From the NCBI RefSeq assembly GCF_900090045.1, contig NC_041783.1, positions 1,447,501-1,511,500 on the forward strand: DNA of 64,000 bases. The letters run 5' to 3'. Made by a program: the position numbers and the translations under genes. This stretch comes from Plasmodium malariae. Lineage: Eukaryota; Apicomplexa; Aconoidasida; Haemosporida; Plasmodiidae. This document shows positions 34,318 to 46,300 of the stretch, one piece after another (within the stretch, counting starts at the first letter, position 1; each line of letters starts with the position of its first letter). The notes under the pieces were generated by a model. That model had not been told where the DNA came from. It made no database searches and saw only the letters and a list, made by a program, of their open reading frames with translations.

Positions 34318-34735
34318 ATGTTAACAGGTTATTGGAATATGACCCCTGCACACACCATGCTGTTATTTTTGCTGGATGTTATTCGTAAGGTCCTCTTAGA
34401 AGTTGGATGTTTCACTTTGGTGCATGTTTTGCATATATCGCTTTTTTTCTTTCTTTTCTCTTCCTTCTCTTCACTTCAAATCATTTCAGGACTTATTCCT
34501 CGAAAGATAAGACAATTTTATAAATGGTCAAAAGGGTTGACAAACCAAATAAGTTTAACTCATTACTGTCTCGACCGCAAAAACACCAACACGTAAGCTA
34601 TCACGTTTAGACAGCATAATTTACCGTTGTACTTGAATTTTTTTTTTTTTTAACATATCAATAAGGCAAAAAATAAACCCTAAAATAGGTTACAGAATAA
34701 GTTGTAAAGTTAACTGCAAAATAGGTTGCACATAA
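34318..34735 (+). CDS. Candidate three-exon small gene (79 residues)
   Basis: Possible join(34318..34384, 34490..34592, 34666..34735). Intron 1 (105 bp) has donor ATTC|GTAAGG and a pyrimidine-rich acceptor ending ATTTCAG. Intron 2 (73 bp) has donor AC|GTAAGC and a poly(T)-led acceptor ending AATAAG. Phases agree throughout. Exon 2 (LIPRKIRQFYKWSKGLTNQ...) has normal codon use and is GC-richer than its flanks. Without splicing the ORF stops at 34596 inside the second donor, as expected for an intron. Weaknesses: the start is only ~78 bp from the divergent membrane-protein start, the second acceptor is not ideal, another in-phase third exon may exist near 35080, and the minus strand of exon 2 is also open. 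No family recognised. Confidence 0.4.
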
Positions 34736-34762
34736 GCTGTTGAGTAAATTGTAAAATAAATT

Positions 34763-34838
<76 letters not shown>

Positions 34839-36074
34839 TTATACGTGTAGAGGGACGACGAGAAATGGAGAAAAATTCTCAAAAAGAAATGATATTTAAG
34901 GCATAAAAAAGGAAAAAAAGAAAAACAAAAAAATTCGGTAAATAGGACTTGGAAAAACACCAAATAGTTGCATGCAGCACAAATCTGCAAATTCACATAA
35001 GCTGATAATTTATAAATACAACTGCATTTTAGAGACCAGTTGAAGTTATATACCTTTTATTCTTTCTACATTTGATGAAGGACATTTTTTAAAGAAATAT
35101 CATATAAGCAGTTAACACGTGTTGCAAAGGCTAATGAAGGAGGGTTTCCTAGTCTTCCGTACGTATTCATACCCATATGCATAAACTTACGTATATCAAA
35201 GAATAATCGTAAAAAAGGATAAAATAGAAAATGTGTAAGCGGAAAATGCTTAAAACAAAAAAGACAATTTCTTTTTTTTTTTTTTCCACTTTTTACATAT
35301 TTAGTAGTATTAAGAACGAACTTCGCAAAACTTTCAGATGAACACCGTGCTTTTTATTATAATCCCAGAAGATACGTAAAAAAAAAATTATGAAATAAGC
35401 AAATGGAAAAAATATATAAAAAAAAAATATTTCTATTTTATATATTACTAAAATTCCTTTATTTTTTAATAACAAAAAGCTGACTATCTTCTTAAAGATG
35501 AAAAATATATTTTAAAAGGTATAACGTGCTAAGTATATGAAAGGTAACCTTATTTTTCCCCTTTTGATAAAATGTTAGATAATACCGTTTATTTGATCAC
35601 GTATATATGGTATAGCTGTAAAAAGTACACCTTTATAAACCTTTTAAAAAAGGAGTGATGGGAAAAATGGAAAAGACAGAAAAGAAAAGAAAAAAAAAGA
35701 GAAAAACAAACATGGGGACAAGATGATGATACGAACTAAGGATTACTTTGTTTTGAAATTTTTTTTTTTTTTTTTTCTCCTGATATTAAATGGTAGATTA
35801 TACGAAAAAATTATGTACATGTAAGGAAAAAGAAAAACAAAAAAGAAAAAACACACACACACACACAAACAGAAAGGGGTTAAAAAATTGAAGATAAAAA
35901 CTTCACAAGTTTTTACATATGAACTGTTTTTCTACATATAATAAATTTATCGTTTTGCCGATTTTTTTTTTTATTTTCATTATTTAGTCTTTTTGGTTAT
36001 TTATCCTTTCATTCCTTATATGTCGTTTTCGTTTTTGTTCCTATCTGTTTATTTTTCCATCTGTTTTTTTTCCT

Positions 36075-36155
36075 ATCTGCTTTTGTTTCTATCTGCTTTT
36101 GTTTCTATCTGCTTTTGTTTCTATCTGCTTTTGTTTCTATCTGCTTTTGTTCCTA
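36075..36155. repeat. 16-bp tandem repeat
   Basis: About five copies of TTTCTATCTGCTTTTG. Because 16 is not a multiple of 3, the hydrophobic ORFs that cross it are not credible proteins. Confidence 0.85.
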
Positions 36156-36850
36156 TTTGCTTTTTTTTGCTTTTTCTTTTATTGTTCCTTCCCCTTCTGC
36201 TGTACTCGCTTGTTTTTTTACACCTCAAGGTCTTTTTTCATTAATTTATTTTTTCGTCATACATTTTTTTACACAAAAATTGAATGAAGAGAAACTTTTG
36301 CAATTCTACATGAATATTATTTTTTAAAACTGTAAAATATGCGTTTATAACGCTATTTTTCATGTAATATTAATAGTATTTTTTGTTTTATTCTGCTATT
36401 GAATTTTGTTTTATGTTATTCTAAGAACAAAATGACTTTCGTAATTTACACAATATTTTAAAGAGCGTAAAATTATTTTTATCCAAATTTAACGAAATTT
36501 TAAATTTTTATGACGATAAACTATTTTTTTCTCTTACAGGGCAGATATTCACACATATACGAAATATACAATTAAAACATGAAATTGCACAAAGGAAAAT
36601 GTTACATATATATATATGTAATATGTGTTTATATAATACAAATATAAAGGTTTTTTAATTTTTTTAATATTAATATTAGACACTTTTTTACTTATTTAAA
36701 TTTTTATAGGCATATGCCATTTTAAATTTATACAATATTTTTCATCCTTCCTAATGTTTGTTCATCTTTTTGTTTTTCTTTGTACTGCGTATTGTACTTG
36801 TACGTATACAATGCCCACACATACATATATACTAACATATATATACATAC

Positions 36851-36881
<31 letters not shown>

Positions 36882-37200
36882 ATATAAATTATAATTTTTT
36901 AATTATAATGTACGGAAAACAAGAATATCGTAATGTTTCAACTTTAATGAAACGGACATAGCACATTCTTAAAACTTTTCATAAAAATAAAGCTTCATTA
37001 TTACTTTTTGTATTTCCTAAAATGTTTGTTTTTTTATATACAATTTTGCAAAAAAAAAAAAAAATATAATATAAAAATATATTAACAAATTAACAAATAA
37101 ACAGATAAGCAGGTATACAGATAAAGAAATAAACAGACAAATAAATTACAAAACAAATAAACTAAACTATTAAACAAATAAATTGACAAAAACATAAACA

Positions 37201-37388
37201 GACAAATTAACAAATTATCAAACAAACAGACAAATTAACAAATTATCAAACAAATAAACAGACAAATTAACAAATTATCAAACAAATAAACAGACAAATT
37301 AACAAATTATCAAACAAATATACGGACAAATTAACAAACTATCAAACAAATATACGAACAAATTAAAAAATTGTTAAACAAATGAACA
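37201..37388. repeat. 32-bp minisatellite, about six units
   Basis: Units begin GACAAATTAACAAATTATCA at 37201 (28-bp variant), 37229, 37261, 37293, 37325 and 37357, the last two diverging. The array is purely A/C/G-A rich on the plus strand and non-coding. Simpler ACAAATAAACAG variants run up to it from ~37080. Confidence 0.92.
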
Positions 37389-38364
37389 AACAAATAAATA
37401 AAATAAAACAGTTTAACACACATTTATTTTTAACACATTATAATTGCACAAAAACAGCTTCTTGTTAAATAAAAAGGAAATAAGAAAAAAAAAAAAAAAA
37501 TATTGATCATGTGTACAAAACATTTTATATATTTATATAAATATATACATATGTACGTATATGTACAAGTACATATATATACACATAAATGATGCAAAAT
37601 TTACTTCAACTTATGAATATAAAAATAAAGTAAAAGAAGAAAAATAGTAAAAAAGGAATATGTCATTAAACCAGTATTTTTGACTATTTTTTCTTTATAG
37701 CTGTTTAGTAAGTGTCGTGCATATTTTTAATTGAATAAACTTACATATAATAATATAAATTTTTTTATTTTTTTAGAAACAGTTTTTTTATAAATTTTTT
37801 CGTAATTTCCAAAATTTGATATTTTATATACACGTATACAAACGTATACGCATAAATGTACATATGTAAATATATTCGCAAGTATACATATATATTCTCG
37901 TATATTTGTGTGAACATGCATATATAATATATTAAATATTTACGTACAAATATATATGCACAATTTTATACAAACAGATATTTGCGAATAAGTATATAAC
38001 GCTAAAGTAAATACAAATAAATTCGTACGCGCAGATATGTACACGTAAATATATATATATATATATCTGTTTATTTATATATATGCTCTTTTTTTACATT
38101 AATAAACAAATTTCAATGTGGTACATAGAGGATATAATAACAGTAGAAGAAATAAACAAGTTATTTACAAATAAGAATTGACTCGAAAAAGAAAAGAGAG
38201 CACTGCAAGTACCATCGATTACATATATTATTTATAAAAACGCAGAGCATGAACATATTTGTTTTGTTTTAGAAAGAAAATAAAAATAATAGTAAGAAAA
38301 ATTTTATGTAGAAGGGTAAGCTTTTATTTTTTTGGAGAAAATAAAAAATAAACATTATAGCACA

Positions 38365-41364
38365 ATGTTAAATTCAACAAATAATAAGGAAAAGAAAGAG
38401 GCATTTATGGACCTTGACAATATTGATCTTAGTGAATACAACCATGTAATAAATAATTCCTACAGCTCGGACGAGGATGATGATGAGGAGGTTTCATCTT
38501 CCTGTGATAGTAATAACGATAACATAAATGATAATAATAATAATAATGATAAAATAAATGATAATAATAAAGATAATATAATTGATAATAATAAAGATAA
38601 TATAATTGATAATCATAAAGATAATATAATTGATAATCATAAAGATAATATAATTGATAATCATAAAGATAATATTATTGATAATCATAAAGATAATATA
38701 AATGATAATGGTAATAATAACAATGATAATAGTAATAGTAATGATGATATTGTTGGGGCACGAACGAATAATGATAGCACTAAAAATAAAGCGGATATAA
38801 CTTCGGACAGTGTATGTATAACTGTAAAGGGTAGTGATAAAACGTTTAATTCAAATGGCAATGAATGTGAAGAAAAAAGCAAAAACAAGGTGGACATCAT
38901 CGGTGGTAGTAACAACTATGGTAGTAAGGATCCTTATGATGAAAAGAAGTCTACAGAAGAAGTGCATAGTAATGGGGTAAACATCAATGATGATAATAAT
39001 AATATTAATAATAGTAGTTGTAGTGGTAATAAGAACAACATCAACAGTAACAGTAATAATAAAAACAGTAACAATGACAGTAATAAAAAAAATAGCAATT
39101 GTAATTATACAAGTAATAGCCGCAAGATGAGTGCCAATAGTTCGTATGCGTACGCCAGAATAAAGACGAATGACTGCAATAACAGTTTATATAAATGTAA
39201 GATTGAAAAGAATATAACTATAAAAAAACTGAAAAAAAGTTTGAACAAATTGTTAAATAATGAAGACGAATATAGAATAATATACAGGGGAAGATTATTA
39301 AAAGATGTGGAAACATTGTCAAAATATGATATAAAATTTAATGATATTTTATATGCAATTAAATTGAATAGGAAGAGGAGTGGAAATGATGCTGTGTTAG
39401 ATTCAGGAATAACAAGTTCACAACTAAGTACTATAGGAGATGAATATAATGATGTAGGAAAGTTATCACAAAATGATAATATATCTAAATTAATTTCATC
39501 TATGTTTGATAATAGTGATTTTCTTAAATCTATCATGGATTCAAATAAACAATTACAGAAGTTAAGAGAAAAGAATTCTGATTTACATCATATGCTAAAT
39601 GATTCCCAAGCTTTAAAACAATCTTTTGAAATGATTAAAAATCCTTCATTAATGAAAGAATTAATGAGAAATACGGATAGAGCTATAAGTAATATTGAAG
39701 CTATACCTGGTGGTTTTAACACTTTAAGAAGGATGTATCATAATATACAGGAACCTATGTATGCAGCTAATGATATATCAAATGAAAACAAAAAGAATAA
39801 AGTTAAGCATTATGATTTAAACTCTTCGTCTCCTCCAACTAGTGAAGCTTTTCCTAATCCGTGGGCATCTAAAGATAATAATTCAAAAAATGGCAGAAAT
39901 AGTTCAAATGATTTAAACAAATATCTTTTCATGAATAATAGTCTTTTCAACAATACCAGCGATATTTTTAAAGCAAATAAGAAGAGTAACAGTAATGCTA
40001 ATAAGGATGCTGATAGTAATGGTGGAGAAAGAGTTAGCTGGAACAGTAATAATAATGGGATTAATGGGATTAGCAATACGAATGGGAATAAAGACATTAA
40101 TGGGAATAACAGTATGAATGGTATTAACAATCTGTTAAAGTCGAATATTTTTGACATGCTCCAGAAATATCAAAACCCACTAATTAACAAAGCAGATAAT
40201 ACAAAAATTGAGAAAAAATCCTTTACTACTACTGATAATAAAGCAGTGGATAGCAAAAATTTGGAAAATAGTAAAAATTACCTGAACATGTTCAGCAATG
40301 GCCTCCCTAACAGTGGACTTCCGAACAGTGGGTTGCTGAACAATGGGTTGCTGAACAATGGGTTGCTTAACAGTGGGCTGCTGAACAGTGCACGACTTAA
40401 CAATGGGTTGACGAACGGAGGTCCACCGAACTACGATCAGTTTAATAACAACCTGTTTAACAACATAGTAGACCAAAATAGGAGAAATGAAAATGCCGGT
40501 GTAACGAATATGTTAAATCAAATAATTTTAAATTTAAGTAAAAATATGAATGTAAATAATTCGGGATCTAATATGAACACATCCAGTGATATGTTGAACG
40601 GCATGAGTATGTTAAACTCTATGAGCAATATTATGAATCCTCTTTATAACGATAATATTAATAATAATAATAATAAGGCTGAAAATACTGGTAGTAATGA
40701 TAGCAGCAAGACGCACATTAATACTGACCCAAGCTCAGATGTTCAAGGTGTTAACAATTGTGTAGAATTAATGCGTAACAGGAAAAATGCGAACGAATAT
40801 TTAGATAGTAATATAACTAGTGATAATTATAAGAATTGTCAGAATAAGGAAACGTTAGAAAAAGGAAATTGTTTTAATTTACTAACACACAATATTAATA
40901 AGGATACAAATAGCATTTATAGTAACTCGATTTTAGAGAAAAACCGGTGTGATAATACTAATAATAAAAACTCGTCTCCTCTAAATATATCTACAAACAA
41001 TCAAGTTAATAACTTAAATATGGTAGACGACCCAGACTCCACAAAATTATCAATGCCCATTAGTATCACTACTGCTACGGGTTCAGCTAACACAACTTCT
41101 ACTACTACTTCTACCACTGCTGCAACTAACACTGCTACTAATAACAATAATAATAATAATAACATTAGCACCAGTAGTAGCAGTAGTGGCATCGCACAGG
41201 AGCAGCTCTATTTTCAAAAATTATATGAGGAACAGATAAACTCGTTAAAAGTAATGGGATTTACAGATACACAAAAATGTTTGAAGGCCCTAGTTGATGC
41301 CAAAGGAAATATAGATAGTGCGATCGATATATTAGTAAATGAGACCAACGAAAATGAAAATTAA
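38365..41364 (+). CDS. DSK2: Ubiquilin/DSK2-type protein (UBL, STI1, UBA)
   Basis: The start is the ATG at 38365 (999 residues); the open frame reaches back to a TTG at 38332, which is not a eukaryotic start. A UBL fold lies at ~261-335 (YARIKTND ... [22 protein letters not shown]). An STI1/ubiquilin core lies at ~371-472, with the highly conserved [32 protein letters not shown] and IQEPM motifs. A UBA domain closes the protein at ~946-999 ([30 protein letters not shown]). Ubiquilins shuttle ubiquitylated clients to the proteasome, UBL binding the proteasome and UBA binding ubiquitin, and chaperone membrane proteins. Unusual here: the UBL is internal, preceded by ~260 residues of Asn/Asp-rich repeats, and large Asn/Ser inserts separate STI1 from UBA, giving nearly twice the usual length. 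Confidence 0.93.
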   Translation: MLNSTNNKEKKEAFMDLDNIDLSEYNHVINNSYSSDEDDDEEVSSSCDSNNDNINDNNNNNDKINDNNKDNIIDNNKDNIIDNHKDNIIDNHKDNIIDNHKDNIIDNHKDNINDNGNNNNDNSNSNDDIVGARTNNDSTKNKADITSDSVCITVKGSDKTFNSNGNECEEKSKNKVDIIGGSNNYGSKDPYDEKKSTEEVHSNGVNINDDNNNINNSSCSGNKNNINSNSNNKNSNNDSNKKNSNCNYTSNSRKMSANSSYAYARIKTNDCNNSLYKCKIEKNITIKKLKKSLNKLLNNEDEYRIIYRGRLLKDVETLSKYDIKFNDILYAIKLNRKRSGNDAVLDSGITSSQLSTIGDEYNDVGKLSQNDNISKLISSMFDNSDFLKSIMDSNKQLQKLREKNSDLHHMLNDSQALKQSFEMIKNPSLMKELMRNTDRAISNIEAIPGGFNTLRRMYHNIQEPMYAANDISNENKKNKVKHYDLNSSSPPTSEAFPNPWASKDNNSKNGRNSSNDLNKYLFMNNSLFNNTSDIFKANKKSNSNANKDADSNGGERVSWNSNNNGINGISNTNGNKDINGNNSMNGINNLLKSNIFDMLQKYQNPLINKADNTKIEKKSFTTTDNKAVDSKNLENSKNYLNMFSNGLPNSGLPNSGLLNNGLLNNGLLNSGLLNSARLNNGLTNGGPPNYDQFNNNLFNNIVDQNRRNENAGVTNMLNQIILNLSKNMNVNNSGSNMNTSSDMLNGMSMLNSMSNIMNPLYNDNINNNNNKAENTGSNDSSKTHINTDPSSDVQGVNNCVELMRNRKNANEYLDSNITSDNYKNCQNKETLEKGNCFNLLTHNINKDTNSIYSNSILEKNRCDNTNNKNSSPLNISTNNQVNNLNMVDDPDSTKLSMPISITTATGSANTTSTTTSTTAATNTATNNNNNNNNISTSSSSSGIAQEQLYFQKLYEEQINSLKVMGFTDTQKCLKALVDAKGNIDSAIDILVNETNENEN
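38540..38710 (+). repeat. 24-bp coding repeat (KDNIIDNH) in the DSK2 gene
   Basis: About six units encode Lys-Asp-Asn-Ile-Ile-Asp-Asn-His/Asn in the N-terminal disordered extension. The minus-strand shadow is an Ile/Met/Phe ORF and is not a gene. Confidence 0.9.
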
Positions 41365-41487
41365 GAAAAAAAAAAAAAAAAAAAAAAATTAGATACAAGC
41401 CTATGTACAGGAAAAATTACAAAGCCCATTTAGAGGTAGAAAATATATGTATATGAATTGCATCTGTATAGATATATGAGTATATGC

Positions 41488-41542
<55 letters not shown>

Positions 41543-41911
41543 GCATACTCTTCTTTCCATTTAACCAGTGTGAAGGTGCCACTTAGAGATTTAAAGAGTC
41601 CATTAAATTGTACCATTACTTATTCTTTATAGTTATTGGAGAGGGCTTTTTTACTCTTCAATATTTCTTTGTTCACTTTGCATTGTTCATTTTGCATTGC
41701 TCATTTTGCGTTGTTTATTTTTCTTTGTTAATTTTTTATTTTTTTTAACAAAAAAAAAAAAAAAAAAAAAAATTCTTTTTTAAACAAAGAGAAAGATTGT
41801 ATTCCCAAAATTTGAAGTTTCATCATTCTCCTTAATTTATATCTTTTCATCTGAACCATTTGTAATTAATTTTTTCCATGTTTTAGTTTTTATATTATTA
41901 CAAAGTGTCTT

Positions 41912-41942
<31 letters not shown>

Positions 41943-43385
41943 TTAAAAAAAAAAAAATTTTTTTATTTCAACGCGAATGAGCTTATACGTAAGTGTAGCG
42001 CACATGCATGTACTAAATACGTACACTTTACATTGTAAGTATGTGAATACGTGAATGTGTGCATAATCGTGTATGTTTATACTACTTTAAGGAGCTCTTA
42101 TTTTTTTCTTCTTTTCTAATAAATGTGCATAATTTTTATGAAAGGAAAAATTAAAACTAAGAGTTAAAAGTTATGTAGTAGTTGAACCCGTTAGGTATTT
42201 GGATGTTACGAATCGAGGCACTGTAATATTGTAAGATACAGTGAAATAGCAGAATGGAAAACACTTTTACATATTTATGTCTGAAATTTATATGAAAGAA
42301 TAAAGTTCGGAATACGTATATTTTACACATGTGCACACATATATGGTAAGATTATAATTTTTAAAAATGACAATTTTGAAATGTTATACTATTTTTGCAT
42401 GATGCAGAAAATGGAAAGGCAAACGTGGAGGAAGTAGGGGTAGTGGAGCAGGTGAAGTGAAGGGGGAGTCAACGAATTGAACGAAATGGAAAAAATCAAA
42501 AAAGATAAAAAAACGAAAAATGTTATAGTATTTCTCATTTTACATTGATAAATAACGTTTCTGGTATAAGAAGGTGAAAACCAAGGTAGACGATCATATT
42601 TTAAGCCGAAGGAATTAAATGAACAATGGATTGTATGTGAAGGACGATAAATGAAGGATAGTGTATGAAGAAGGGGGGAAAATAAAAAGTAGTTCATAGT
42701 TTTAACTTTTTTTTTTTTTTTTTTTTTTTATTATTCTCACGTTCTGAAGTTTTTGCAGTTTGTATGTATGTATGTATATCTACGCATAAGTTTATTTAAT
42801 TTGGGGCTCTTCAAAATGGTGTATAAGAATATGGCTGTTTTGTAATTAAATTAGCATAAAATACCACGGAAAAAGCAAAAAAATGGGGTAAAAAATGAGG
42901 TAAAAATGAAGCTAAAAATGAAGCAAAAAATGGGGTAATAAATAAAGGAATATATAAAAAAAGGAACACCATTTAGTTGCTCGGCTTTTTATGTGGTATT
43001 TTTAAAAAAGAGCGTCCCTTAATAAAACAACGCTGTATGAGTTTCGAATTTTAGTGCATATGTAATATTTGTTGTTACGCGCTCCTCAACATAATAAACA
43101 TCATGATGAGTAGTGGTAAATTTTGAAAAGTACGTATTACGTATAGATCATTTTGTTAACATATTTTATTTGATTAGCGCCTTACAAAAAGCGCTAATCT
43201 TCCAAATTGTAAAGCCTTTTTTTTTTTTTTTTTTTTTAAATGTTTAAATTTAATTTGTGTATGTTGGAATTATGTTCAATTGCGTATTAATACTTATGTA
43301 TGTGCATATCGTGTATATATTTTGTATGCATCGTACATGTATTGCGTGTATGTATATCTATGTAGTATGCATGTGTGTTTATCCA
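41365..43385. other. Convergent intergenic region between the DSK2 and RRM-RING genes
   Basis: Both flanking genes end here. It holds (TA)n at ~41491-41531 and ~41915-41940, poly(A) at 41368-41388 and 41750-41771, and a G/A-rich plus-strand segment (~42400-42690). The complement of that segment has few A residues, so it shows a 102-residue hydrophobic ORF that I consider compositional. Short open frames near 42140-42285 and 41560-41616 look coding-like but have no consistent gene model. Confidence 0.5.
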
Positions 43386-46300
43386 TCACGTGATACTAAA
43401 CTTGCACGACAAGGAATGACGGAAGTAGTGGTGCTGTGAACCAATCCATTTACAAGATTCTTTTTGACACCTAACTTTAATATTAGAATGAATTTTATAT
43501 AGCAAGGCCATAGCTCCTTTCGAATTTTTGTCGATTTTTATAATTCCATGAGAAAAATGTAAAAAGCAGTTAGGACATTTTACCCTCTCTTGATCTAATT
43601 CATGGTTCATAATATAATTCCTTAAGCAGTCAGAACAGCTGGAAGCATAACAACAAGGAAATAATAATGGTTCATAAGCTAAATTTATTTTACAAATGAT
43701 ACAAATAAATTCTTCTACATTTATAAGGAGAATAGAGGAAGGAATTTTAAAGGGTACATCTTTTTCTTTTTTTGAATAAGAATCTTTTTTTGCCCATGTG
43801 GCTCTAACTCTACTACCTCTAATACGAACGATACCAGAGCTAGTTGCATTTAATGTTCTCTGTGCTTCTATATTAGTTGAAAAACGAACAAAAGCATATC
43901 CAGAAGTTGCTGTCCATTCCTTATTAGGATGTCTAGATTTTTTATCACATACAACCATAGTTAAATCTACATGTCCATATTTGCTAAAAACAGCCATTAA
44001 ATCTTTACGAGTAGTATTTGGAGGGACATTAACAATTAAGGTAAATTTAGCACTAGTGGACAAGTTTTTATTCGCACTGTCTAAACAAGAATTTATATTA
44101 GGGTGGTTTCTGTTACTGTTTGCGGATGAGCAGTCAAAGTAGCTCAACATAGAATTGCCAAATGCAACTCCATCTCCAAATCCATCGCCGTCATAATCAT
44201 CATCATAATTACAATCATTATAATTGTCACCATAATCAATATCTACACATTCAACATCATAGTTAACATCATAGTTAACATCATAGTTAACATCATAGTT
44301 AACATCATAGTCAACATCATAGTCAGCATCATAGTCAACATCATAATTAGCACAATCATAACTAACACCATTGCATTTAAAGCCATTACAATCAGTAGTA
44401 TTATGGACCGTATTCCTTTCATTCCTCCCTTCTTCTGAAAAAGGGGTATTGTAATATTCGTTTTCATATTCTTCCGGATGAACCCCACTTCTAAATTTTA
44501 GTGTGTCACCTGCAAGAGTGTTTATAAAGCTTTCATTCCTATTGTTCAAGGGGCGTATTAAATTATGTGAGTTTAGAATTTGATTCATTTGATATATTTG
44601 ATGTTTTTCGCTCTCCTTATTTTTGCCGCTAACATTTTGAGCGCTGTTTAGACATGTAGGATTGCCTCTATCTAGGCCTCTGGTACTGTTTAGGTATACA
44701 GAGTTACTGCCCATATTCACTATATCGTTGGTCATCCCCGCTAATTCGTTACCTGAGGAGCATCCCTTAAAATCTTGCTCATCATTTTTTTCCAAAACTG
44801 TGTTTTCATTTAAATTGCTTTGAAGTGTCAAAGTGGCACTATTTAGAATGTCTAAATTGGTAAAATATTTTAGTAAATTTATATAATTAATATTATCATT
44901 AAGTGCCATAGAGGAATAATCTGAACCTTTTTCAAGACTCAACAACTTTGGATCGTTCATGCTACTAGCCATTTTGTTAAATGTAAATTTTTTCGTGTTG
45001 TCAAAATTTTCATCAGTATTATTTACATCTCCACTTTGGTTAATAAGGAAATTTCCTAATATTTCATTTTGTATGTAATTATATTTCTTTTTATTACAAT
45101 TTTCATCAGGGCTATATGTGCCGTCTTCCCATGCTAGAGTCTTTGAATAAGTGTTTCTAATACACAAGGAAGGATGGGTTGTATAGTCATATAATGTCTC
45201 TCTTTTTGATGTCAATAAGCTGTTCCCTAATATTTTCATTCCTTCATCTCTTATGCTCTCATTATCTTTCTTCTCATATATATTATTATTTGTAAAAATA
45301 TTATCTCTTGAAGGTTCATTTGGGTCATATGGCAGTAAAGGGTCACCACTACTATATGCCTCAACCGTCATTGCGGAATGAGTATGTGTTTGGTTTGGTT
45401 CCAAACAAAGGGTAAACAGATCCTTTCTATCTTCCTTTTCCACATATAATACTTTATTCTTTTTTAAATCGAAAAAGTAGTTGTCATCCAGCACATCATT
45501 CAAAGGTTCGTCCAAAGGTTCGTCCAAAGGTTCGTCCAAAGGTTCGTCCAAAGGTTCATCCAAAGGTTCATCCAACTTTTCGTTCAAAGGTTCGTCCAAA
45601 GGTTCATCCAAATTTTCGTTCAATGTTTCGTTTTCCACCACGTTTACAAATGCTTCTCCCCAAACGCCATCTAATCTTTCCTGTCCTCTCCCCCCCTTTT
45701 CATATAGATTTTTTTCAAGACTATAATTGCCTTCAAAAATGCCCAGGGGTTCATAAAAGGTATCATACGAATATTCAGGTTTATATACAGTATTTATACG
45801 AGTTGACATGCTCATCTCATTTAATAAGATATCTTCATTAATATTAATTTTTTTTTTCCCCTCTTCAAAAGTGTTCAACTTAGTTATGTAACGGCTATTC
45901 AATTTTCTTGTATTAGATCCCCCCGAATTAGTCGCTTTTAACACTTTTCCAAAATTTTTCTTTGAGTTACTCTTAAATAAAAGATCTTCCTGTTCACTCA
46001 TTATATTGTGTTTACTAATAACATTATTATCCACGTTACAGTACTTGGCTTCATACATCTCTGTACTTATCTTTTCTAGTTTTTCCGCATCGAAATGAGT
46101 TTCGTTTTTGTATTCATTAAAGGTTGACCTATCACACTTGATGTCATTCTTATTTTCACTAGGGAGCAGGGGGCTCATTCGATGCTTTCCCTCTAATACA
46201 TAGCCCTGCTTTCCGCTATCCACACAGGTGGTAGTTCTATTTCCTCTGTTATCGTTATTGCAGTTTTGGTCGTTTATGCTTGCCCTCGTGTGATTGTCTT

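Larger units (their letters stand above)
34736..38364. other. Intergenic upstream of the ubiquilin/DSK2 gene
   Basis: It contains a long (TA)n run at 34775-34833, an (AC)n run near 35850-35866, a 16-bp tandem repeat TTTCTATCTGCTTTTG (~36075-36155), and the 32-bp minisatellite at 37201-37388. A stretch at ~35066-35250 is open in long frames on both strands and GC-richer than its surroundings; I could not choose a gene model there. The last ~700 bp is the presumed DSK2 promoter and 5' UTR. Confidence 0.55.

Noticed and set aside
34241..34351. N-terminal extension of the membrane-protein ORF with a Phe run
   Set aside because: It is encoded by a poly(T) tract and (A)n-rich spacer. The ATG at 34240 gives a standard signal peptide.
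35993..36327. Overlapping Phe/Leu/Ser-rich ORFs
   Set aside because: They run through a 16-bp tandem repeat and poly(T) DNA; the period is not a multiple of 3, so different frames show the same spurious peptide.
41401..41616. Minus-strand ORF MVQFNGLFKSLSGTFTLVKW..., with a possible splice across the (TA)n run
   Set aside because: Only ~20 coding-like residues precede a microsatellite. The spliced version would be ~33 residues and end near the DSK2 3' end, which is too weak to annotate.
42130..42285. Short plus-strand frames such as SYVVVEPVRYLDVTNRGTVIL near the DSK2 3' side
   Set aside because: Two different frames look equally coding-like and neither connects to a supported exon with a start. 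Such patches arise in less A+T-rich spacer.
42389..42697. 102-residue minus-strand ORF with hydrophobic segments
   Set aside because: The plus strand here is purine-rich, so the complement is A-poor and lacks stop codons by composition. No splice or family evidence.
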